From NCBI GenBank assembly GCA_031267115.1, contig JAIRZS010000370.1:1-15331 (forward strand): a DNA stretch of 15,331 nt, in the 5' to 3' direction. Of this stretch, positions 1-5,318 are shown one piece after another (positions within the stretch are counted from its first letter, which is position 1; each line of letters opens with the position of its first letter). The notes under the pieces were generated by a model. It saw only the letters and a list, made by a program, of their open reading frames with translations, ran no database searches and was not told the DNA's origin. Both the position numbers and the translations under genes were made by a program. The DNA comes from Treponema sp. Its GTDB lineage: Bacteria > Spirochaetota > Spirochaetia > Treponematales > Breznakiellaceae.

Positions 1-121
1 CTTACGGAGGGCGCTTTTCCCCCGGCATTTATGCCGAGGCCACCCCTCGCTGCAATTTTCCGGTGTCCTTTCATTGGTCAGTAAAACAGCGAATTGCTGG
101 CTATAAGGGGAAATACAAGGA
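1..121. other. Window-edge non-coding or gene-end stretch
   Basis: No gene can be supported here. All three plus frames are open from the window edge, closing at 84, 106 and 170, so the 3' end of an upstream gene cannot be excluded. There is a small perfect hairpin, CGGCAT (23-28) / ATGCCG (31-36), and an alternative 5-bp pairing CGAGG (35-39) / CCTCG (45-49) that would compete with it. The stretch leads straight into the terminator-like hairpin at 122-159, which suits the tail of a transcription unit. Confidence 0.3.
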
Positions 122-159
122 AAAAATCCGTCAAATTACGGATAATTTGACGGATTTTT
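122..159. terminator. Perfect 17-bp terminator-like hairpin
   Basis: AAAAATCCGTCAAATTA (122-138), loop CGGA (139-142) and its exact reverse complement (143-159) form a perfect 17-bp stem. The stem begins with an A run and ends with a T run, so it could terminate transcription on either strand. It lies where an upstream unit would end and about 325 bases before the next gene. The fold is seen directly; the terminator role is inferred. Confidence 0.6.
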
Positions 160-425
160 GTGGTTGAAGAATCATTTGTTGAAATTGAGAATTGCTGTGG
201 TGTTGGGAGCGCAATATCGGGAATTGAAGAAGAAACCACCGTGAAGTTGAATCGAATTGAACCGAAGGTTTGCAGTCGAACAAGAAAAAAAGAAGTATTT
301 TTGGCCTTCCTTCTTTCTTTTTACTTCTTTTACTTATTCGACTTTGCGGTAAAATTCCAAAGTATGTTTTTTAGTGTAATAACGCTGTTATTAAGCGGAA
401 ATGCCGGCGCCCTGGCGGATACTGG
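160..425. other. AT-rich intergenic stretch without a convincing gene
   Basis: About 265 bases between the terminator-like hairpin and the promoter of the transaldolase-like gene. An 89-codon plus frame (160-429) opens with GTG at the base of the hairpin, has no ribosome binding site, and its only striking content is a Phe/Leu-rich stretch created by the T-rich inverted repeat at 274-343. I read it as non-coding. Confidence 0.5.
274..343. repeat. Imperfect inverted repeat with pyrimidine-rich loop
   Basis: The left arm (274-297) begins AGTCGAACAAG and ends AAAAGAAGTA. The right arm (322-343) begins TACTTCTTTT and ends TTCGACT. The inner 10 bp (288-297 / 322-331) are exact, and the outer AGTCGAA / TTCGACT match is also exact. 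The 24-base loop is a C/T tract. It could be a second terminator-like structure or the remnant of a small repeat; no terminal duplication was seen. Confidence 0.45.
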
Positions 426-454
426 TTGACATTACGATGAAAATCATCTATACT
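426..454 (+). promoter_or_regulatory. Sigma-70-type promoter of the transaldolase-like gene
   Basis: Consensus -35 TTGACA (426-431), a 17-base spacer, and -10 TATACT (449-454). Transcription would begin near 461, giving a leader of about 25 bases that contains the GGAGG ribosome binding site at 476-480. This is the best promoter match in the window. Confidence 0.8.
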
Positions 455-461
455 TGTATAG
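448..461. promoter_or_regulatory. Palindrome over the -10 box, candidate operator
   Basis: CTATAC-TT-GTATAG is a perfect 6-bp dyad covering the -10 hexamer and the expected start point. A repressor bound here would block the promoter. The dyad is seen; the operator role is inferred, and the partly self-complementary nature of -10 hexamers could produce it by chance. Confidence 0.35.
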
Positions 462-485
462 ACAATTTGATAATTGGAGGTATCT

Positions 486-1823
486 ATGCAGACAGTAAAC
501 TATCTAGGCAGCGGCGAGGGAACAGCGGGGATCAACTACACCCTGGGCGCCCTGGGAGCGGTTTCGGAAGACCGGGACGAATTTGAACGGGTAAAGCGCC
601 TGCTCATTTCTGAAAAGCAGTTTTCGCTTCTCAGGGGCGTTGTCAAAAGCCTGGCTTTTTCGGCCCGCTGGAAGGATATTATAAAAACCTTTAACGTACC
701 GGCCGGCGAAACGCCCCCCGGATTCCGTATTGAAAGCACCCTGAAAGACGATGGCCTTCTCAAACTGGAACTGGTCAGGGATATTTCCTACGACAGGAAC
801 GGGATTAAACGCCCGACAAAAATTGTCTTCTCCGCGGATTCGGCCAACCCCTACGAGGTCGCGTCCATAGCCCCCATGCTTGGCAACCTGACCTGCAATC
901 CCGGCATCGTCTACGATCTTTTCATCAACAACCCCAAGGCCAATGTCGGGGGCAAATTCAAGACCAGGGACGAGGTGATAACCGAGATCGGGCGCATACT
1001 TGGCCCGGGCTGCGATATCAGCGTGGAGCTGAACAACCCCTTTGAGAAAGATTTTGATAAAATTCTGGAAGAATGCGAGGTTTTTAAAAAGATACTCAGC
1101 GAATACCGCCTGGTGGTAAAAGTCCCCCACACCGGGCCCGTAAACGCCGGCAATGTCCACGAGCTTTTGGAGGGGGACAAGCGCTTTTCCGTCCGTTACG
1201 ACCAGGGGGCTACAGCCGACGCCCTGTGGGGCCATAACCTCGCCCTGAAACTCCGGGAAAACGGCTACCGCATCAACTACACCCTGATGTTCGAGCCTTA
1301 CCAGACCAATATGGCCCTGCAGGCCAAGCCCGCCTTTATCAACAGCTTTATCCGCCACCGGGGCAAGCAAAGCTCCGCCATCAAGCAGTTTCTGGATATT
1401 TACGATCTTACCGGGGACGCGAAATACCTGGCGGATCTGCGGAGCTATATGCTGGCCAACGACTACCTGGCCAAAAACGACGAGTCCCACGATCTCCTTG
1501 ACGTGCTGAAAACCGGCAGGGATATTGTCAATTACCGGAACATTGAAACGCCCTACGGGGCCGACGGCCTTGACGGGGTACGTCACAACCTGAAGCTTCT
1601 GCGCCAGTGCAACCTGAGGGATACCCGCCTGATCATCTGTTCAATGGAAGGCGAATACAACTACCCCGATATTGACCGGCTTATGGCGGATCCCGAGTAT
1701 GCCGATGTAATAGACCGTATCGTGATAACCGCCGAACCCGGCTATCTGGCCCGGTTTACCTCGACAAACCAGGTGGTGTCGTACCAGCGCCGCTTTATGA
1801 ACGCTGCTTCCGGGCAGAAGTAA
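486..1823 (+). CDS. Divergent transaldolase-like (class I aldolase) protein
   Basis: This 445-residue protein resembles the transaldolase / fructose-6-phosphate aldolase fold, an (alpha/beta)8 barrel that transfers or splits three-carbon units through a Schiff-base lysine. Motifs fall in family order. NLTCNP (134-139) matches the TTNP strand, followed by a DISVELNN strand (177-184). VVKVPHTGP (210-218) carries Lys212 at the Schiff-base position. INYTLMFEPYQTNMALQAKP (263-282) matches the NVTLIFS..QALLAA segment, and SFIRHR (287-292) corresponds to the phosphate-contact region. Compared with compact family members of about 220 residues, it has an extra N-terminal region of about 115 residues and a stretched C-terminal third. 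I chose ATG 486, six bases after GGAGG (476-480), over the upstream in-frame TTG at 474, which overlaps that site. The gene has its own promoter. Activity and substrate are uncertain; it could be a non-catalytic paralogue. Confidence 0.65.
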   Translation: MQTVNYLGSGEGTAGINYTLGALGAVSEDRDEFERVKRLLISEKQFSLLRGVVKSLAFSARWKDIIKTFNVPAGETPPGFRIESTLKDDGLLKLELVRDISYDRNGIKRPTKIVFSADSANPYEVASIAPMLGNLTCNPGIVYDLFINNPKANVGGKFKTRDEVITEIGRILGPGCDISVELNNPFEKDFDKILEECEVFKKILSEYRLVVKVPHTGPVNAGNVHELLEGDKRFSVRYDQGATADALWGHNLALKLRENGYRINYTLMFEPYQTNMALQAKPAFINSFIRHRGKQSSAIKQFLDIYDLTGDAKYLADLRSYMLANDYLAKNDESHDLLDVLKTGRDIVNYRNIETPYGADGLDGVRHNLKLLRQCNLRDTRLIICSMEGEYNYPDIDRLMADPEYADVIDRIVITAEPGYLARFTSTNQVVSYQRRFMNAASGQK

Positions 1824-1828
1824 GCTTA

Positions 1829-1857
1829 TCCGGCGTCCGCCTGCCGCGGGCGCCGGA
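1829..1857 (+). terminator. GC-rich hairpin after the transaldolase-like gene
   Basis: TCCGGCGTCCGC (1829-1840) pairs with GCGGGCGCCGGA (1846-1857) over 12 bp with one U-G pair and a 5-base loop, starting six bases past the stop codon. No T tract follows (CTTATG), so it is either a weak intrinsic terminator or an mRNA 3'-end stabiliser. Confidence 0.45.
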
Positions 1858-1870
1858 CTTATGCGCAATA

Positions 1871-1898
1871 TTGACAAAATCCGGTAAAATTCTACAAT
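1871..1898 (+). promoter_or_regulatory. Promoter of the S41 protease, implying a leaderless mRNA
   Basis: TTGACA (1871-1876), a 16-base spacer and TACAAT (1893-1898). The usual start point, 6-8 bases past the -10 box, falls at 1904-1906, on the ATG of the protease gene (1905). No purine-rich ribosome binding site lies between the -10 box and the ATG. Confidence 0.65.
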
Positions 1899-1904
1899 TT
1901 AATT

Positions 1905-3389
1905 ATGAGTGAAATTGAAAAATCCCGGAGCGGACTCCCGTCTTCCTTTCTCTGGATAATATCAACGGTTATTCTCGGCGGTTTTTTCATTCTGGCTGCG
2001 GCGCCCCTGGCGACGGCGCAAAACCAGTCCCAGGATTCCCGGCGCTATACTTCCCTTATTCAAAATGTTTTTGAATTTATCCAGCGGCACTATGTGGAAG
2101 ATGTCGATCCCAAAACCCTCTACGAAGGGGCGATGACCGGAATGTTCAACGCCCTGGGCGATCCCTATTCGACTTTCCTCCAGGAATCGGACATGGCGGA
2201 TCTAAGCGAAAACGTGATTCAGGGGAGTTACGGCGGGGTCGGGCTTTATATTTCCAAGCCGGTCAGGGAACAGCCCGACGGAAGGCCCCTCTATGTGGAA
2301 GTGGCCTCCCCGATTGAGGACACGCCGGGCTGGCGGGCCGGGATCAAACCCGGGGACCTCATCATCGAAATTGACGGGGAAACTACCGACCTGTTGTCCA
2401 TGGACGATGTGCTGGCCCGGCTCAAGGGGCCGCCGGGAGTGGAGATAAAGCTTTTAATACGCAGGGGGAAGAGTCTGGAATTCCCGGTTTCCGTCACCAG
2501 GGCGGTAATCGAGGTGCCGACGGTCAAACAGGCCATGATCGGAAGCATCGGGTACCTCAAGCTGATCAGTTTCAGCGCTATGACGGCGGACCGGGCGCGG
2601 GAAGCCCTTGAGAAATTCAGGGAGCAGGGGTACCGGTCCCTGATCATAGACCTCCGGAACAACTACGGCGGCCTGCTCCAGGCGGCAGTGGGGGTAAGCG
2701 ATCTGTTCCTTAACGGCGGGGTGGTTGTTTCGGTCAAATCCCGTATAGCTTCGGAAAATTCCGTGTTCAATGCCCGCAGGAACACCCTGGTCTCCCCGGA
2801 CATACCGATTGTAGTGCTGATAAACCGCGGCTCCGCGTCCGCGTCGGAGATTCTCGCCGGCGCCCTGAAGGACCGGGGCCGGGCATACCTTGTAGGCGAA
2901 AAGTCCTTCGGCAAAGGATCGGTACAGCAGGTCTACCCTCTGGACAAGACCGGCTTTAAGATCACCACCGCCCGGTACTATACCCCCAGCGACGTGAATA
3001 TCGACAAGATCGGCATTCCGCCGGACCGGGAAGTGCTTTTCCCGGAATTTACCGAAGAGGATTCCGAAAAACTGGGCGAGCTGATTACGGCCAACCGGAT
3101 TCCCGGCTTTGTGGAACAGAACCCCGAAGCCGGCCCCGCGCAGATTGACCAGTTTGCCCTCTCCCTGAACAGGGAATATAACCTGGATATCAGCCTTCTG
3201 AAACGCCTGATCCGCGACGAGCAGAACCGAACGCTGATTGCCCCGGTCTACGATCTGGAATACGATGTCCAGCTCCAGGAAGCGGTGAACATTCTGCGGG
3301 GGGATACCTACAACGCCCTGATGAGGACTACCAAGACTCTCAGGGACCTTCAGAATGAGGCGGCGGAAGAGGAAGCCCTCGCCTCCTAA
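1905..3389 (+). CDS. S41 family C-terminal processing protease
   Basis: This 494-residue periplasmic serine protease belongs to the CtpA/Prc family, which trims or degrades envelope proteins from their C-termini. A hydrophobic segment at about 14-36 ending ATA-Q is a signal peptide or membrane anchor. A PDZ domain (about 105-190, with GGVGLYI and AGIKPGDLIIEIDG) binds substrate C-termini. The catalytic core follows: RNNYGG (251-256), then NRGSASASE (307-315) with Ser312 as nucleophile, and GEKSFGKGSVQ (331-341) with Lys337 as general base. Their 25-residue spacing is that of the Ser-Lys dyad of plant and bacterial CtpA. A C-terminal region of about 110 residues (385-494), ending in an acidic Glu/Ala tail, follows the core. 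ATG 1905 is the only plausible start ahead of the signal sequence, yet it has no ribosome binding site and sits at the predicted transcription start. RsmE follows 50 bases later on the same strand and may be co-transcribed. Confidence 0.93.
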   Translation: MSEIEKSRSGLPSSFLWIISTVILGGFFILAAAPLATAQNQSQDSRRYTSLIQNVFEFIQRHYVEDVDPKTLYEGAMTGMFNALGDPYSTFLQESDMADLSENVIQGSYGGVGLYISKPVREQPDGRPLYVEVASPIEDTPGWRAGIKPGDLIIEIDGETTDLLSMDDVLARLKGPPGVEIKLLIRRGKSLEFPVSVTRAVIEVPTVKQAMIGSIGYLKLISFSAMTADRAREALEKFREQGYRSLIIDLRNNYGGLLQAAVGVSDLFLNGGVVVSVKSRIASENSVFNARRNTLVSPDIPIVVLINRGSASASEILAGALKDRGRAYLVGEKSFGKGSVQQVYPLDKTGFKITTARYYTPSDVNIDKIGIPPDREVLFPEFTEEDSEKLGELITANRIPGFVEQNPEAGPAQIDQFALSLNREYNLDISLLKRLIRDEQNRTLIAPVYDLEYDVQLQEAVNILRGDTYNALMRTTKTLRDLQNEAAEEEALAS

Positions 3390-3439
3390 GGATCCCGCCG
3401 GGCTTTACGGCAACCGGGGGCTGCGGGTACGGTAATATT

Positions 3440-4318
3440 ATGAAGCAGTTTCTCCTGCCCTCCCCGCCTGTATGCGGTAGTGAAGACGGCCCGCAGGACA
3501 GGGGGCTTGTCCGGCTTTCCGGTAAAGACTACCATTATCTGGCCCGGGTAAGGCGGCTCCGGCCCGGCGCTGTATTCGACGCTGTAGAGCCGGGCGGCGC
3601 CCGCGTCCGGGTGCTTGTCCGCTCGGTGGAGGGCGGCGTTCTCCTGGGCCAGCGCCTTGAAACGGAAGAAACGCCGCTTCCCCCGCCGCAGGACGCCGCC
3701 GCGCTTCCGCCGCTGGTGCTGTTCCAGGCCCTGCTCAAAGGCGCTAAAATGGACCAAATTATCCGGCAGGCCGTCGAGGGCGGAATCGCGGCGGTAGCGC
3801 CCTTTATAAGCGCCCGTTCGGTGCCAAAGCCGGAAAGAACAGGCGGCGGAGGGCCGGGGCGTCTTGAAAGGTGGCGCCGCATCGTACGGGAGGCCCGGCA
3901 GCAGAGCGGGTCCGCCATAGACACATCGGTGGAGCCGCCCCGGCCTTTCGAGCAGGCGCTGGCCTTTTGGGGGGAATTGCGGAAACAGTACGAAAGGCCG
4001 GTAGGCCTCCTGCTCCACCCCGAACCGGACATCAGGCGGGATCTGGGGAAGGCCCCCGGAGACCCCCTTGAAAATGGTTCATTCCACGGCTATCTTGAAG
4101 ACAGGCCCGGCCTGGTGGCAATCGCCGCGGGGCCCGAAGGCGGATTTTCCCCTATGGAAGCGGCCCGCTTTGTCGAGGAAGGGTTTAAGCCGGTATCCAT
4201 GGGGAATACGGTATTGCGCGCCGAAACCGCGGCGGTATACGCGGCGGCGGCGGTCCGCATCATTTTATTGGAGAGCGAGTCGTGGATTCACAGAAAAGTG
4301 CAGCAGCAGATTCTTTAG
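3440..4318 (+). CDS. rsmE: 16S rRNA (uracil1498-N3)-methyltransferase RsmE
   Basis: This cytoplasmic SPOUT-class enzyme methylates N3 of U1498 in 16S rRNA using S-adenosylmethionine. It has 292 residues, somewhat longer than the roughly 245 typical of the family. The N-terminal PUA-like domain (about 1-75) includes HYLARVRRLRPG (32-43). The SPOUT domain shows the family signatures: LLKGAKMDQIIRQAVEGGI (98-116), VREARQQSG (149-157), IAAGPEGGFSPME (228-240), and MGNTVLRAETA (254-264), which form the knotted cofactor site. Extra length comes from Pro/Gly-rich insertions (79-90, 131-140), a 198-215 loop and a 15-20 residue C-terminal extension running into the next gene. The ATG at 3440 has no strong ribosome binding site. 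The gene is unusually GC-rich, so long spurious frames lie opposite it. It overlaps the glycosyltransferase-like gene by 37 bases, implying coupled translation. Confidence 0.92.
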   Translation: MKQFLLPSPPVCGSEDGPQDRGLVRLSGKDYHYLARVRRLRPGAVFDAVEPGGARVRVLVRSVEGGVLLGQRLETEETPLPPPQDAAALPPLVLFQALLKGAKMDQIIRQAVEGGIAAVAPFISARSVPKPERTGGGGPGRLERWRRIVREARQQSGSAIDTSVEPPRPFEQALAFWGELRKQYERPVGLLLHPEPDIRRDLGKAPGDPLENGSFHGYLEDRPGLVAIAAGPEGGFSPMEAARFVEEGFKPVSMGNTVLRAETAAVYAAAAVRIILLESESWIHRKVQQQIL

Positions 4319-5097
4319 GCCGGGCAGGCGGCAGGGAGGAAAGGCGGAAAGAAGGCCCTGTGCCGGTTGACCGGATCAGCCTCCTCAGGGTCCCGCTGGA
4401 TATAGTACCCCAGGAACAGCTCCCCGATATTATAATCGATCTGCTTTCCTCCAAAAAGGGCGGGAATATCGTCCTCCTCTCCCTCTGGGACCTGCTCCGG
4501 GCCAGGGGAAACAACGAATACCGGAGCTATGTACTCAACGCTTCCCTGGTAATCCCCATTTCAAAAAGCCTTGTAGGAGGCGCCCGCTTTCTGACCGGCA
4601 AAACGCCCGTCCGCTATATGCCCTTCGATTTTGTGGTAAGCGTCCTGACCATCCTGGAAAAACGGGAATTTTCCGCCTATCTCCTGGGCGGCAAGCGGCG
4701 GATCCTGAACAAAACCGAAAAGAATATACGCCAGACCTTTCCCCAGTTACGGATCGTGGGCCGCTATGTCGGCGGTTTCAGGCGCCAGGAAGAGGCGATC
4801 CTGCTTCAGGCCATCCGCAAAGCGGCCCCTTCCCTGCTCCTGGTCGGCAAGGGGGTCCGCGGCGAAGAAAAATGGATAGCCAGGAACAACGCGCAGTTAA
4901 ACCGCGGCTTCCGCCTCTGGTGCAGCGATCTGTTCGATGTCTTTGCCGAGCGGAAAAAGCGCCCTTCCCGCGCTATTTTTGATTACGGCATGGAATGGAT
5001 AGGCTACTGTTTCCGGAGGCCCGCCCGTTTCTTCCGCATCTTCCCCTATCTCTATTACAAAATACTCCTTGTCATTTACCGCTTTTTTATAAAATGA
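4282..5097 (+). CDS. WecG/TagA/CpsF (GT26)-type glycosyltransferase-like protein lacking the usual catalytic Asp
   Basis: A 271-residue protein of the WecG/TagA/CpsF family, whose members add an N-acetylmannosamine-type sugar to a lipid-linked precursor during surface glycan synthesis. Family landmarks: NIVLLSLWDLLRARGN (62-77), NASLVIP (86-92), a Rossmann-like stretch FSAYLLGGKRRIL (130-142), LLLVGKGVRGEEKWIARN (185-202) in place of the usual VglG.PkQE.wi.., and the C-terminal basic MEW...RRPARFFR (237-252), which in the family reaches the membrane. The family's PDG motif, whose Asp is the proposed catalytic base in TagA, reads PIS here (92-94). The protein may therefore have lost or altered its activity. 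GTG 4282 is chosen because GGAG (4270-4273) lies 8 bases upstream inside rsmE; a later GTG near residue 27 or 29 is possible. Glycan substrate unknown. Confidence 0.75.
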   Translation: MDSQKSAAADSLGRAGGREERRKEGPVPVDRISLLRVPLDIVPQEQLPDIIIDLLSSKKGGNIVLLSLWDLLRARGNNEYRSYVLNASLVIPISKSLVGGARFLTGKTPVRYMPFDFVVSVLTILEKREFSAYLLGGKRRILNKTEKNIRQTFPQLRIVGRYVGGFRRQEEAILLQAIRKAAPSLLLVGKGVRGEEKWIARNNAQLNRGFRLWCSDLFDVFAERKKRPSRAIFDYGMEWIGYCFRRPARFFRIFPYLYYKILLVIYRFFIK

Positions 5098-5103
5098 GCC
5101 TCC

Positions 5104-5119
5104 GCGCGGCAAGCCGCGC
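5104..5119. repeat. Short GC palindrome (REP-like)
   Basis: GCGCGG-CAAG-CCGCGC forms a 6-bp hairpin seven bases after the glycosyltransferase stop codon. Its right arm and flank, GCCGCGCATGGA (5113-5124), recur exactly at 8373-8384 as the right arm of a larger palindrome, so the two look like members of one dispersed repeat. No T tract follows. Confidence 0.5.
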
Positions 5120-5144
5120 ATGGATTATGCGTTTCGCCGTCTCC

Positions 5145-5173
5145 TTGATTGTCGCCCTGCTTTTGTCTATATT
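5145..5173 (+). promoter_or_regulatory. Probable promoter of the hybrid kinase gene
   Basis: TTGATT (5145-5150), a 17-base spacer and TATATT (5168-5173). Transcription would start near 5180, leaving a leader of about 140 bases before the kinase ATG. A small dyad, CTATA-TTTT-TATAG (5167-5180), covers the -10 box. In the leader, GGAGG (5226-5230) can pair with CCTCC (5234-5238). I could not match the leader to any riboswitch class I know. Confidence 0.5.
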
Positions 5174-5318
5174 TTTATAGAGAGTCTCCTGTAAAACCAA
5201 AGTTCTGAAGCAGCTTCTGCGATAAGGAGGCGTCCTCCCGGATCCGTAATTGCCCCGGAGCCGGTTTCTGCGGGATAAAGAGGGCGGGGGCTTTCCGCAG
5301 GAATATGGAGTATAAAAT

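Noticed and set aside
160..429. 89-codon open frame with a hydrophobic stretch
   Set aside because: It starts with GTG at the foot of a hairpin, lacks a ribosome binding site, and its hydrophobic part is translated from the T-rich inverted repeat.
504..1586. 360-codon minus-strand frame
   Set aside because: It lies wholly opposite the transaldolase-like gene, matches no family I know, and is explained by GC-rich third-position bias.
3386..4032. Two long minus-strand frames in the rsmE region
   Set aside because: They are shadows of the unusually GC-rich rsmE gene, which has all RsmE signatures on the plus strand.
5180..5318. Known riboswitch (for example c-di-GMP type) before the kinase
   Set aside because: I could not find the conserved core bases of any class I know.
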